Position numbers and translations under genes: made by a program. Below are positions 10,778 through 22,500 of a stretch of DNA of 64,000 nucleotides, one piece after another (position 1 is the stretch's first letter; each line of letters starts with the position of its first letter). The stretch lies in contig JAPXFQ010000179.1 in assembly GCA_028564705.1 (NCBI GenBank), forward strand, positions 248,001 through 312,000, in the 5' to 3' direction. This stretch comes from Apricaphanius iberus. Taxonomy: Eukaryota; Chordata; Actinopteri; Cyprinodontiformes; Aphaniidae. The notes under the pieces are model-generated. The model had not been told where the DNA came from and ran no database searches. It saw nothing but the letters and a program-made list of their open reading frames with translations.

Positions 10778-11340
10778 TTCATTCTTGTTGCTTGAGACCT
10801 GCAGTAATTTGGCTTGTCACAAAACCATCCGTCTTAGTTTATTACGTAGCACATGTGCTATTTTATGGTGCTTCACAGAGAAAACATTGAAATTATTTAA
10901 CTCCAATTTGGTGGCATTACTGGGGTTTTTCAGTTGACGGATTTTTGTAGGGGACTTTTTTGTTAGGTAATAAAGAAGTTAAAACAGGAACGTTGCCTTT
11001 AAAACTATAAAACACTTTTACCTTGTCGTATATCCTCCTTTCAGTTTAGACTCCGGTTTTTAGACAGACTGAGCCTTGAAATCTGAACACCTTTTTTGTT
11101 TGTAAATTGTCAGTTAGAAAATGCCACCTGCAACTGATTGATCAGTTATAGTATTAGTTTTTTACATTCCTCCTTGCTAGAAAGCCATACGCTGTAATTT
11201 TTGGACTATTGAGCGTACCTGAATATAAGACAAACCACCGAAATTTGAAAAAAAAAAGTTAACCTTGTTGATATGTTTGCCACACATTTTCATTTTAAAA
11301 CATGAGATATTTACAGAGTGTATACTGAATTTGTAATTTT
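10778..11340 (+). other. 3'UTR and flank of zinc-finger copy 1
   Basis: This stretch matches the region after the stop codon in copy 2 (23,849-24,190) and, in pieces, copy 3 (48,490-48,555 and 49,829-49,940). Shared words include CCTGCAGTAATTTGGCTTGT, TGGTGGCATTACTGGGGTTTT and TTACATTCCTCCTTGCTAGA. A further patch at 11,990-12,110 matches 24,480-24,600, so the duplicated unit extends at least 1.3 kb past the stop. AATAAAG near 10,968 is a candidate polyadenylation signal. Confidence 0.55.
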
Positions 11341-11530
11341 TTTGGGTGGTCATGCCTTTTTTCCCCTTCTTAATCCACACCAGCTAAACTTTAAAAGAAC
11401 CTAAATTTTGTATACACGTATTATTTGTGGCTTCCTTTTTGCGCTGATCAGTGATGCTACATGCTGCAAAAATGGTTGTGCTATGCAGATGCTGTTGCTG
11501 ATTTCTTGTAGAGTCAATTGTGTATGTATT

Positions 11531-11900
11531 CACAGTGGCAAAGGGGCTGTTCGCACGACAACGTTCTTCAGCAAAGCAAGGTTTTTTTCTTGGCGATTCT
11601 GCCTCTCATTTACACGAGAACGAGGGGGTAAAAACTGAACTTTTCAAAAACGGCGTCCAGTGTGGAGATCTCCCCTGGCCGGGGACTGGAAATAATGTCA
11701 CTGCCAGCTGTTCAGGACATATTGGACTTGCACGCTCTGCATTTCTACAGATCTTTTTCTGGTAAGTAGGACAAAAACGGGGGAAACCAATATGTACTAT
11801 GCATATGTACTACGTCGTTTTCAATTATATCAGATTGTGCGCTCTGTCGTGTAAATATACTGTCGTTTTCACCCGCGTATTCGAACGAACACAGCCCTAA
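11531..11900. mobile_element. MITE-like element with inverted ends
   Basis: The left end reads GGGGCTGTTCGCACGACAAC and the right end, on the minus strand, TAGGGCTGTGTTCGTTCGAA; both continue into ACG-rich text. This pattern is common to short nonautonomous DNA transposons in fish. Open frames here match no protein. The target duplication was not identified. Confidence 0.4.
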
Positions 11901-12286
11901 GAGGTGCAGGTTGACTGATAAACAAATCAGAAAACCATTTGGTCCGATTATCCAGAAGTGTTCAATGTAGAAGATCCCTTTTGACATCTTTTTACTCTAA
12001 GTTCCCACATCTCACCATTAATCCACTTATCTCGAGCTTACATGCAGTAGGTCTGCCTACTTTTTAGTGGCCAGCTCGATTTTCTTTAAAGTAAAAGCTA
12101 CATTAGTGTGTATTTCTATATATTTTCCATGATAAGGGGTTATGCATGAAAACTACCAGTAGTGTCTTTTTTTGGCACATCTCCTACTGTTAGGGTTCCT
12201 CTCTTGGAGGCTGTTAACCAGTAAGAAAAAGCGATAAATCAGACGCATTGTTGCATAAGCCACATGGTCCTAAGCTTGTGAACACG

Positions 12287-13412
12287 TATAGATGCTCGTC
12301 ATAAAATTTGTATGTCATGAAAACTTAAATTATTTCAGTACATCATTCAAAATAGGGCATTAGTATATTAGATTTATTCATTTACACACTGATAAATTTC
12401 AAATGATTATTTCTTCTAAGTTTGATGATTATAGCTGACAACTAATGAAACTTCCAAATGTTGTATTTCAGACTATTAGAATATTGTGAAAATGTAACAG
12501 CACACCTACAAAAACCTTTAAATGCTCTCTCAGTCTAGTTCTATAGGCTACACAATCATGGGGAAGACTGCTGACTTGACAGATGTCCAAAAGACATCCA
12601 TTGACACCTTGCATATAGAGAGCAAGACACAAAAGGTTGTTGCTAAAGAGGCTGGCTGTTCACAGAGCTCTGTGTCCAAGAACATTAATAGAGAGAAGGG
12701 AAGGACAAGATGTGGTAGAAACAATAGGAATAACCGCACCTTGGAGAAAATTGTGAGACAAAACCCATTTGTTTCACAATTCACAAAGGAGAGATTCACA
12801 AAGAGTGGACTGTTTTCTGAGGTCAACGGTCAATACAGCCGTCTACAAGGACGTTTTAGAGCGCTTCATATCCTCAGCTGCAGACCAACTTCATGTAGAT
12901 GCATATTTCATTTTCCATCAGTACTTGCCACCTGCACACACTGCCAAAGCTACCAGTGCTGGTTTAAGGACCATGGTATCCCTGTTTTTTTTATTGGCCA
13001 GCTAACTTGCACAACCTTAACCCCAGAGAAAATCTATGGCGTATTGTGAATAGAAATATGCAATATGCCATACCCAACAAAGAAGAGCTGAAGGCCACTA
13101 TCAGAGAAACATGGCCTCCAATAACACCTGATTAGTACCACAGACTGATCGACTCCATGACACATCACATTGCTGCAGTAATCCAGGCTATAGGAGCTCC
13201 ATCTAAATATTGAGTGCTTTACACGCTTAAACCTTTCACGTCTATACTTTTCAGTTGGCCAACAGCTCTAAAAATCTTTGTTTTTTTTTGCATTTGAAAT
13301 GTATCAGTATGCGTGTAATTTAATCTAACATACAAGTTTCCTATTTTGAATGAAATAACAGAAATAAATCAACTTTTTCATGATATTCTAATTTTATGAC
13401 CAGCCCTTGCAG
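12287..13412 (+). mobile_element. Tc1-like DNA transposon with internally deleted transposase
   Basis: Terminal inverted repeats match: GTCATAAAATTTGTATGTCA at 12,299 on the plus strand and GTCATAAAATTAGAATATCA on the minus strand from about 13,400. The transposase starts at 12,558 (MGKTADLTDVQKTSIDTLH), runs through the helix-turn-helix region and then jumps to the part near the second catalytic Asp (about 12,830), having lost several hundred bases between. That Asp is replaced by Tyr (FIFHQYLPPAHTAK; the family has QD), and frameshifts follow. The element cannot encode active transposase. Confidence 0.8.
12558..13200 (+). pseudogene. Tc1 transposase pseudogene
   Basis: Remains of a DDE-type Tc1 transposase that in life would cut and rejoin the element at TA sites. 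The N-terminal DNA-binding part is readable to about 12,780. The middle of the catalytic domain is missing, the second catalytic Asp is Tyr near 12,920, and the C-terminal part (about 13,020-13,210) continues in another frame to a degraded end reading GAPSKY-like. It is flanked by the transposon's own inverted repeats and has no sign of host use. Confidence 0.75.
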
Positions 13413-13424
13413 TGGTTTAGTGGG

Positions 13425-14730
13425 TATGGAAAGTATTCAGACCCCTTTATTTTTTTTCCTCTTATGTTGCAGTAGTTTGCAAAAATCACAAACATTTTAT
13501 TTTACATTAATGTACACTCACCACCCGATTTTGACAGAAAAACTCTGAAATGCAGAATGTTAAGCAAAATTATTAAGAAAGACATTGATAATATCACATG
13601 GTCCTATGTTTTCAGACCCTTTCCTCAGTATTGAATAGAAGCACCCTTTTGAGCTTGCACAACCACGAGTTTTCTTTTAAGTTTTCCACACCTGGATTAG
13701 TTAATTCTCTGCCAATCTTCCTTGCAGGTCCTTTCCAGTTTTGTCAGGATGGTGAACATTTTTGGACAGCCATTTTTAGGTTTCTCAATAGATGCTCAGT
13801 TTAATTTAGGTCAGGGCTCTGGCTGGGCCAATAGAGAACGGTCACAGAGTTGTTCCTAAGCCACTTTGTTATTTTAGCTGTGTGCTTAGGATCATTGTCC
13901 TGTTGAAAGGTTTAACTTTTGTCCAGTCTGATATCCTGAGCATTCTGGAAGACGCTTTCTTCCAGGGTATCTCTGTACTTGGCCGCATTCTTCTTTCCTT
14001 CAGTTGCATCCACTCATCCTCTCCCTGCAGCTGAAAAACAGTCACACATCATCATGCTCCCAACACCATGTTTCATTGTAGGGGTCGTATTTGGCAGCTT
14101 ATACGCAGTGTCTGCTTTTCTCCTTACATACCACTTAGAATTAATGCCAAAAAGTTCCATCTTTTTTTTTTTTTCAATCTCAATCTCGTTTTTCTGGGTG
14201 TGCAGGGGCGTCTTTGAGATCTCTGTGTATATGTTTTACATATCTCATCTGTATAATGTCTAAGTTTGTTGATCTATCCTGTCTCAGGACAACAGATTAT
14301 CATCATCTTCTGTGCTAACTCCGGTATATTTACATTGACGTTTTGCTGACATGTTGATTAATATGCATTGTCCTAATGTAAATAAAATAAATGAATAAAA
14401 ATAAATAAAAAAATCTTGGTCTCATCAGACCAGAGAAGCTTATTTCTGCATTTGGTGGAACGTTCTCACATCTCCCTACTGCATCCCTGTAGCACAGCCA
14501 CAGTGATCTTTTGGTTATATTTAGTTCTCTCATCAAGGCTCTTCTGCCACGATTGCTAAATTGGCCTGACGGCCAGGTCTAGGAAGAGTTCTGGTCATTC
14601 CAGACTTCTTCCATTTGAGGATTATGGAGGCCACTGTGCTCTTAGGAAAACTTGGTATTAGTCCAACTGTTCTGTTACCGGCCATACAACCGTAGGTCCT
14701 CCCTGAAGTGGAAACTGATTTTTCTAATCT
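13425..14730 (-). mobile_element. Second Tc1-like transposon, inverted, with a nested insertion
   Basis: Minus-strand text matches a widespread fish Tc1 family: near 13,860-13,905 it reads [12 protein letters not shown], which includes the second catalytic Asp, and 14,535-14,660 encodes STVASIILKWKKSGMTRTLP of the DNA-binding region. The left end (TGGGTATGGAAAGTATTCAG, 13,424) is the typical terminus. Between about 14,165 and 14,410 the match stops and resumes, marking a 240-bp insertion. Many stops are present. It starts about 12 bases after the previous Tc1 element ends. Confidence 0.7.
14165..14410 (+). mobile_element. Retroposed fragment nested in the Tc1 element
   Basis: The Tc1 text 'GTTC(C)ATCTT' breaks off at 14,160-14,167 and resumes as ATCTTGGTCTCATCAGACC at 14,413. 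The inserted 240 bp ends in an A-rich tail (AATAAATGAATAAAAATAAA), so it came in by reverse transcription, in plus orientation. ATCTT at both borders may be a short target duplication. The parent LINE or SINE is not identified. Confidence 0.5.
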
Positions 14731-15541
14731 TGAAACGAAGAGGCAAAAGAAGGAATTTTTTTTTTTTTTTTTTTTGAGTCGCATAATATACAGAGATACA
14801 TTGATGGTCACTATAATTTTGTTCAAATATTTACAGATGAATCAAAAGATCCAGATTAGGAATTAGGAGTAGCATTTTTGTTCCAGAATTTCATGTTTGT
14901 GTGGGTTAAAGGATTAGTGATGGTTTATCAGTATTTACAGGAGAAACGACTGCAATTCTTTTAGCTCTACAGTATAATGGACAGAAGAAATTCGGCCCCT
15001 TAAAACGATTATCTTTTCAGATTCCGGTTCATCTTTACACAGTTTATATAAAAGTCGTTCAGTGGGACGGCCACATTACATTAGGGGAGCCATAAAGTCT
15101 AACAGATCATTTGTAAATGAATAAATGTATTTTAATAATGTTTTTGTACAGCTACAAATTATTCTCAAGATATTTAAAGGTAGCGATGTGTTCACACTTT
15201 AAATCAGGGGCAGCATAAAGTCTAATGGATCATTTTTAAATGAATAAATATAATTTGTTAATGTTTTTAAAGGCTAGACATGATTCTTTAAAACATTTGC
15301 AAGTGATGAGATGTAGCTGAACCTTTGGAAGTGTGCGATTTGGGACCGGGAAGTGCTGTAAACGCTTACCAGTTCATGCGTCTCATCATAAGATTGACAC
15401 CTTAACACATGATGGAACGACCCAGTTCATCTGCGAGATGTTTCCTGGTAAGTCTTACATGGCTGAAAGGTTCACATTTAGATCAGCTCATGGATTTCCT
15501 ACAAAGGTTCCAAACCTTCCTAAATTCACTTTCGTTGACAC

Positions 15542-16712
15542 TAGGGTTGGGCATCGAGTATCGAGCATCGATTGGAACCGGGACTAACTTTCCACTTCTT
15601 CCGGAATCGTTCAAATTTTAAAAAGTCGATTCCTATTTTCGGTACCCAGTCAGCCATCTACAACAAAAAGCCGTCAAACACCAACGAAGAAGAATCCGCC
15701 GGAAGTCGCCGGAAGTCGCCGCGTTACCGCGCAACCATGGAAAGTGCGCGGAAGCGGGCTTCACTTTTCTAAAAACAACAACTCGGCTCAGTGCAACGTT
15801 TGCAAAAAGACTATATCATGCACAGGGGGATGCACGACTAACGTGATAAAACACCTCCGGATCCATGGTGTGCAGTTAACAGAGTGCCCCGTCTTTGACA
15901 CGCTACGCCGCCCTTCATCAGTCCCCTCTTCCTCTGCTGCCTCTTCCTCTGCCTCCAGCTCAGCCTTTGTCACTCATCCTTGCACCGAACTCCAGTCCAA
16001 ATCCGGTAAGTAAAACAATAAAATACTTCTTTTGTCAACATTGAGGTAGCTAAGAAGTTACACTCGACACAATCAGCTAATGTTAACGCATGTATTTTTT
16101 CATAGACAAACTACCTGAGATCGCTAACGTTAGCCAGGCAGTTGCCAAGACTCCGGAATGTATTTCGCCTACTCCGTTCACCATAGCTGCCAAAGGAAAG
16201 ATGTCCGTGCAACATATAGAAGAGTGCCACAGAAAGGTTACCGCATAATCTGGACCGGGTTGATACAAGTTGTTCCTTATTGTTTGTTTTAATGTTCTGC
16301 ACCAGGTTGGTCCGTCAGTGGGAGCACAGTTACATGTTCAAGTAACTGCTGCAGCATCAGACGCTCAGGGATGTGGTAAATGTGTTTTAATTAACTTTAA
16401 AAAATAAAACTCTTGTGAAAAGTGTACCCCTGTGAGAAGGAAATGTATAATATTATTCAAGTTCATAGATTTGATATGTATATACTTGATCAACCCTGTG
16501 AGAGGTCATAGTGAAAAGAAGAAGAAAATAAAATTCATTCAGACTTTTTCATCCAGAAAGACCTCTGGTTAGCTAGCTCATTTAAAAAACATTAATTTAT
16601 TTGGGCCTGCCTCTCAAAAGAATCGGAATCGAGAATCGTTGGGAACCGGAATCGAAACGAGGAATCGGAATCAGAACTGGAATCTTCCAAATTTAAACGA
16701 TGTCCAACCCCA
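15542..16712 (+). mobile_element. hAT transposon, internally deleted, with perfect 8-bp target duplication
   Basis: The element runs from TAGGGTTGGGCATCGA (15,542) to ACGATGTCCAACCCCA (16,712); the ends are inverted repeats with two or three mismatches. GTTGACAC flanks it at 15,534-15,541 and 16,713-16,720, the 8-bp duplication expected of hAT insertion. It retains a BED zinc-finger exon and a second exon but no catalytic domain, so it depends on transposase from elsewhere. Confidence 0.9.
15737..16240 (+). pseudogene. hAT transposase N-terminus (BED zinc finger), frameshifted
   Basis: From the ATG at 15,737 the frame reads MESARKRASLF and stops; one frame over, from 15,744, it continues as SKNNNSAQCNVCKKTISCTG and IKHLRIHG, with the Cys-x2-Cys...His-x4-His pattern of a BED finger. 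A donor (CCGGTAAGT) follows near 16,005 and an acceptor (TTTTTCATAG) near 16,105, then a second exon of about 140 bp to a stop near 16,248. The protein is limited to the DNA-binding end of a ZBED-like transposase. Its position inside intact hAT ends shows it is transposon cargo, not a host gene. Confidence 0.75.
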
Positions 16713-16754
16713 GTTGACACAGTGATATTGTAAAAAAAAGTTTTAGTCCCTCTT

Positions 16755-17010
16755 GTATTTTAACCAACACATAAAGAGACCCAGACTTCCATCTCCTGAG
16801 CCACCTGGTCCACCACCTCGGGAAGAATCCCATGACGTTCCCAGGCCAGCCGAGACACCTTCCCTCCAGTGTGTCTTGGGTCTTCCACTAGGTTGTGTCC
16901 TGTTGAAACGTGGAACACCTCACCAGGGAGGCGTCCCTCCTGCCCAGATGCCCGAGCCACCTCAGCTGGCTCTTGTCAATGTGGAGGAGCAGCGGCTGTT
17001 CTCAGCCTAT
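16755..17010 (-). mobile_element. Rex3/RTE-like LINE 3' fragment
   Basis: Minus-strand translation (about 16,960-16,765) includes RLAWERHGILPEVVDQVAQE and EVWVSL, matching the C-terminal end of the Rex3/RTE protein that is also seen at 34,440-34,540. Only about 250 bp remain. Confidence 0.65.
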
Positions 17011-17264
17011 TTATGAGAAGATGTCCTGCGGAGGGGACTCATTTTAGCCGCCTGTATTCAAGAAAATAAACCTTAAAATGGTCTTTTTTCACATTTCACC
17101 AATTTTCAATTATTCTCAAAATCAATTTACAAATGTGTCCATTATTATTTATATGAAAGGAGGCAATGACAGCCTGTTTGCTTTGTTCAAACTAAAAATT
17201 GGCACCAAGGCCACCACAGCCAGACACTTCCCCGGAGCCAGAGGGCTCCCACAGAGGTAACACA

Positions 17265-17480
17265 GGAAGAAGGATTAATAAGTAAAAATTTTAAATAACT
17301 AGATCTAATATAAGTAAAATCGGTAGTAATAAATGTAATAGTAAAAACAGTTGACCATATAATAACATAAACATCTAATAAAACTGTGAAAATATGAGAA
17401 AATAAAACATACAGAGCAATAAAACACAATATAATAAATAATAACCAATTAAAGGCTAAGCTAAAAAGGTGAGTCTTGTC
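17265..17480 (-). mobile_element. LINE 3'UTR-like fragment
   Basis: AT-rich text ending in AAGCTAAAAAGGTGAGTCTTG, a word shared with the L2-like pieces at 4,310 and elsewhere. There is no open frame. The assignment is weak. Confidence 0.3.
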
Positions 17481-17814
17481 CATCCCCACAAAATGACTCT
17501 ACAATTTTCATTTTTATTGTCCCTCCCAAAAAAAGAAAAAACTGAAATGGGATTTCTGCCCCTGGGCATGGCAAGAGAAACTAAACCCAGGAGTAAAAAC
17601 TGTCAAGTTAAGTTTCAACAGGGGGGCAATCACTTTGTCACACTCAGCTATGTAGGTTTGGATTTTTTCCTCCTTCAGGAAATATTGAACTTAAAAAAAA
17701 ACTGTATTTTGGGTTTCTTTGTGTTGTCAGTGAATAATATTAAAAAAAATTATGATCTGAAACATTTAAATGTGACAAACATTCAAAATATGTCAGGAAA
17801 GGGGCCAACCCATA

Positions 17815-18353
17815 CAGTACAGGCCAAAAGTTTGGACACACCTTCTCATTCAATCCGTTTTCTTTATTTTCATGACTACATTGTAGATTCTCAATTAAGG
17901 GCATCAAACTATGAATGAACACATGATGTATGGAGTTACTGTATGTACTTAAACAAAAATGGTGAAATAACTGAATACATGTGTTCTATTTTAGATTCCT
18001 TAAAGTAGCCACCCTTTGCTCTGATCACTGCTTTGCATTCTCTTCAGCTTCTAGTCACCAGAAATGGTTTTCCAACAGTCTTGTAGGAGTTCCCAGAGAT
18101 GCTTAGTACCTGTTGGACCTTCTAGCTTCACTCTGTGGTTCAGCTCACCCCAAATCATCTCCATTGGGTTCAGGTCCGGTGACTTTGGGGGCTATCAGGT
18201 TATTTCCCACTTTTTTGTGAAAGTACTACATAATTCCATATGTGTTAATTCATAGTTTTGATGCCTGCAGTGTGAATCTACAATGTCAATAGTCATGAAA
18301 ATAAAGGAAACTCATTGAATGAGAAGGTGTGTCCAAACTTTTGGTCTCTGCTG
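17815..18353 (-). mobile_element. Nonautonomous mariner/Tc1-type element, copy a
   Basis: It starts CAGTACAGGCCAAAAGTTTG and ends with the inverted copy (CCAAACTTTTGGTC..CTG), with TA on both sides (17,813-17,814 and 18,354-18,355). The interior reads on the minus strand as a remnant of the last catalytic block (SPDLNP region near 18,170). A second copy in the opposite orientation is at 60,128-60,673. Confidence 0.8.
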
Positions 18354-18669
18354 TAAAACATTAAAAAACAAAAAACCTTTAAGGTAAAAAACGTTATTTA
18401 TTTGACTTTTTTGTCTTTTCATGTGCCTCCTGCTCACTTGTGTGTTTGAATTGACAGTGTCTATCTAGGGGGGGAAATGCAACAGGTTTAAATAAAAGTG
18501 TTATTTGAGGTTTTCATCTATTGAATTTTCTTTCCTACGGTTTATTTTGACCTAAAGAAATTGCTCAATTACAGAGACAATTCTGAATAATTTATTCCAG
18601 CACCTCTTTCATTTTCTGTTTAAACCTAATTTGCAACATGTATTTGTTTTCTACTGAATGTCACCCAAC

Positions 18670-18860
18670 CACCTTTGTACCGGAACTAAAGGGAACAGAG
18701 CCGTTTCTGGCGGCAGTCTCGGCTTCCGGCGGAAGTAAACGACAATCCGCTAGCAGCGTTAGCTTTCAAGCTTCGTTGGTTAGAAACATGTAAATATAGC
18801 GCATCATAACAAGATCTTCCGTCGATCTTCAGAGAGGATTTAACAGCTCCGAACCTCCAG
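18670..18860 (+). other. Noncoding first exon of zinc-finger copy 2
   Basis: The block ends CCTCCAG with donor GTATGT at 18,861 and is conserved at 27,300-27,462, while flanking intron sequence diverges more. In the frame that would join the acceptor of the main exon there is no ATG and a TAG occurs, so it is 5'UTR. The 5' boundary is approximate. It joins the acceptor near 22,861 through a 4-kb intron. Confidence 0.55.
18723..18736. promoter_or_regulatory. Palindromic ETS-type site in the zinc-finger copy 2 promoter
   Basis: CTTCCGGCGGAAGT holds two opposed copies of the GGAAG core used by ETS/GABP factors. It is preserved exactly at 27,355-27,368 in the other first exon, whereas nearby bases differ. 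Such sites are typical of TATA-less housekeeping promoters. Function is inferred from the motif and its conservation. Confidence 0.5.
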
Positions 18861-20102
18861 GTATGTTAACCGGATTGTTCTAAATGCGCTGATACTGGAA
18901 TACAGAGAATCTGATCAGGGAACTAGTTGATACCGCGGAGGAAGCTACACGGGTCCGTGTTTTCATTAAGGTTCTATTTGCTCCGTTTATCGCTGATTGT
19001 GATTTTATTTTGTGAGAAACTGGGAACAGAAGGAAACTATCATAATGAAATTATAACAGCAGTTTTTAAACAGTTGCTCTAACCCTTTCCCAGTAATATT
19101 TCTTTGTAGGTAATTTGTTTAGGGAGGAATTCTGCAGAAGAAACATTTAAAAAGACTGTTTATCTCATATTTGTGTAATACAAAAGACCGATAAAAAAAT
19201 CATTTATGTATTTTAGCTTTTTATGGCAGATGTTGGTATCATCTCTGTAATACAGGAGAATCTATATATATTTTTACATTCACTATACATAAAGTAATTT
19301 AGGTTCAGTGAGATGGAAAGTGAAGGGTTCTGTGGTGGATGTGGGTCAACTAAAGAAATGATGATGGTTTTCAGCGCATGGAGATTATCTTGTTGAATTC
19401 TAAATGAGCAAATAAGATGAAGAATATTATATATATAGGAACAAGACTACTGAATGCTAAAATTAAAAACGAAGATTAATTCATCTTTTAGGCAAATTTA
19501 CTAGTTTAACATTGTTTTCTGCGCTGTTACTCAGATTTACTTATATTCCCCTTTAGTGATGAGACTTCCTGTTCTTACAGCAGTAGTTCCTCATATATAT
19601 TTTTTTCTTAAATTAATTTATCATCACCAAGAATGTAAAATTATCTACGAATGTACAAACAATCATATAAAATATATGTTTTTTTTTATATTCAGTGTTT
19701 AACAGAGACGTCATAATAACGGATGGATGTTTTGAGGAAGGCAACAACGGTTGGCATAAGAGGTAAAAAAAATAATAATCTGTTTTTGTCCAAATACAAG
19801 AATCTTTGAGATAATAGGAAGCAACACAAAATTGAGATAACAAGAAAGAACAGAGAGCTGAGAAAATAAATGTTAAGGTACAAAAAAACCCCACTGCTTT
19901 TATATCAAGTGTTTCTAATCTTTGAAGCTTTTAATGTGAGCAACATACAAAAGCTAAGATCATATAGATTTCTGCAGAGCCTGCTCTAATGAGATTTACC
20001 TTTGCTAAGATTATAAGCTTATCTATAAATGATATAGTAACTGATTAAAACTTAAGAAACTAACATGATGGGAAACAACTAGTTGTACAAAAGACTGCAA
20101 AC

Positions 20103-20990
20103 TAGGGGTGGGCGGTAAAGCAAAATTTTCATATCCCGGTATTTTTAAAAAACATCGGTATTACGATATTTAACGGTATTTTTTTGCCACACAAAACATT
20201 CATATCCACATTATCTTATAAGAATGAAGAATATAAAAATGTGCTTTTTTGGTGGAGCTGTTAAGTTTAATTTAAACTAGACAGCCCCAATAACCTCTGA
20301 ATAGTTCTACTTGTTTAATTGCGACGTGAGCGGCAGCCAACGGGGGGGTGCATTATGTCAGCAGGATCATTTAAAAGGCAACCCCGGCGATTGTGCTTTT
20401 GCCCCATTTCTGATACAGCGGCGGCAGAAAATGAAATCATGACGGGCCGCTATATATATTTTTACCTGCCCACTGTGATTTTATTGTGAATGATTTTAAA
20501 AGTAGGCTTCATTACACTCTTGACCTGCTGGCTCCATTACAGGTTAAAAGATTACATTCTAAAGTAAATCACCATGGAGAAACAAAAACCTCAGGAAACT
20601 AAAGAGAAATTGGAAGCTGTCAGAGTAAAATGACATCATGATAAACTATCAAATATACATAGAACTCTTCTCCAGCTCTACTTTGAGGTAAATACACTTT
20701 ACTTTGTTCTCTTCTTTTTTTAGAATATAACGATCCCAAACTTTACACGTTTTCTGTCGTTTATGGACATCTTTACTCGCCGCCATCGTGCCGGTTAAAT
20801 TCAAACTGTATCACCCGCTACTGCTGTGCTACGCACAGTCGCGAACAAAACAACACTCTGTGTGGAACAATCAGATCCCTGCGCTGTAGTGCGCATCATA
20901 GGAATTTAACAAGGCTTCAAGGCAGACTTTTTGCCTCAAGGAATTTTTGGAATCGAGTAACTCAACGAATCGCTGCAGCCCTACATGGAC
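20103..20990. mobile_element. hAT-like nonautonomous element(s)
   Basis: The left edge reads TAGGGGTGGGCGGTAAAGC and is shared with 5,690-5,770. The right edge, on the minus strand, reads TAGGGCTGCAGCGATTCGTT. Both are hAT-style termini but they do not match each other and the flanks show no 8-bp duplication, so two different elements may be joined. No transposase frame is present. Confidence 0.4.
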
Positions 20991-22500
20991 TCAAGTAATC
21001 TGATTAAATATCCTGAACGGAATAAAAATGCCTTATATGAACATTCAGATTACTCTGACATGATCAAACTCATTCGGATCAAAATCCCATTCTGATTGAG
21101 AGGGGTGGTTTATTCCGATAGTTAATCTGATTGTGGTGTACGTAAACTCTCATTCCGAATGTAGATCATTCCTGTAGATGCCTGTTAAGTCATGCGTGGA
21201 CGTACAATAAAACGGCCTAAAAAAATAAAGGGATTCGCTTAACAACTAGATCGGGTCCATAAGAATGAAAGCTCGTGGACGTAAAACCCAAAAAAGAAAA
21301 AGAAAAGCACACTCTGAATAAGATCGTAGTCCTCCGTTTCAAATGGGCGCAGCCATGTTTGTTTACAACATGCAGCATTTCTTCTTCTACGGCCGTTTTT
21401 GATGTTTTAAATAGTTCTGCGCTTGTCAAAATGATCATTTCCATTCAGACATGTAGCGGATGTAAACACGTGGCATAATCGGATAGATTTCTTCAGGGCA
21501 CATGTACACAGTTGAGTTCTAATCTGAACTCTGATCGTATTAAACATATTTTGCACTTATAAACGTAGTTAGTGTTGGTGCTACTGAAGGCCCAAATGAG
21601 TGAGCCTGATTTGTGCTGCGGTTTAAAGATCCTGGGTCCCATGGTTCAAAACTTAGAATGATTTTTCCTTCCATTAGCACTTTAATGCATTTCCATTCTA
21701 TATTAAGCCTAAATAATCAAGTTACATGTGACTGTGATTTCACACCACGTGCCACACGCCCAGAGTTCGACGCTTGACCTTTCACACTTCGACGCGTGTC
21801 CAATTAGCTTTGAACAAAGTGTCAAGCTGAAAACGTGCAACCTGTGGAAGGACTCTGACCAGGACTGCTCCGTCACCGTCCGCTAGCCGCCTCCTTATCC
21901 TGATCTTCCAAGCTCGCTGCGTTACGTGTTTGCCCTGGCCTCCGGCGGAGCTGGGCCTCCTCTAGCGGGGGATGGGGGAGCTAAAGACCCAGTTGAAGGG
22001 TGTCTGTCGAATCCATGAATGGTTTTATTTTAGCCGATTATCTCTCTCTGTTCTCTTTCTCACTGAGTACATCGTCGGCAGAATGGAGCTCGGCCTGGTC
22101 TGCATTAGCTGGTCTGTTAGCTGAAAATCTAACTCAATTTTTTCCTTGTCTTTCAGTTAAAACTGTGGCCTTCCATTGTGTAGCCAGGACATGCCCTGGG
22201 CTTGGTTGTGTTATTCCAAAGCAAAGTTTTATGACTCTTTATTTCCATGGGCTTGACCCTATATCAGGCCAAAGCTGAGTTTATGGCCCCTTATCTGAGG
22301 CCCCCTAGACAGAGCACTCGGCCATCTCTCTTTGGCCCCTGCACAGATAACGGTCGTCTTTCTTCCCTGATCCTTTTTTTTTCCATAAGGTAGTAGTTCA
22401 GTGCATGCAATAAACGATTTATTGATTAAATGTTTTGGCTGGAAAGTTGACATTTTGTTAATACATTTTAAATAATTACTGCCTCTATGTGTACAATTAC
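20991..22500. other. Intronic stretch without recognised genes
   Basis: Text such as AATCTGATT near 20,998 and AATCTGAACTCTGATCG near 21,525 suggests a further MITE, but I could not define its ends. From 21,560 to 22,500 I recognise nothing; short open frames match no family. Confidence 0.3.

Larger units (their letters stand above)
18460..20000 (+). repeat. Segmental duplication, unit a (promoter, first exon, intron of zinc-finger copy 2)
   Basis: Collinear with 26,890-29,220 over several patches: AACAGTGTCTAT near 18,458 and 26,900, the first-exon block (18,690-19,100 and 27,330-27,720), TTCATCTTTTAGGCAAATT-like text at 19,485 and 28,730, and GAGCAACATA(C/T)AAAAGCTAAG at 19,937 and 29,153. 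The unit b copy has an extra LINE in the middle (27,780-28,700). The match shows that the 5' ends of copies 2 and 3 share a recent ancestor. Confidence 0.75.

Noticed and set aside
15744..16013. Possible domesticated ZBED host gene
   Set aside because: Lies inside hAT ends with a perfect 8-bp duplication and has a frameshift after the ATG; it is transposon cargo.
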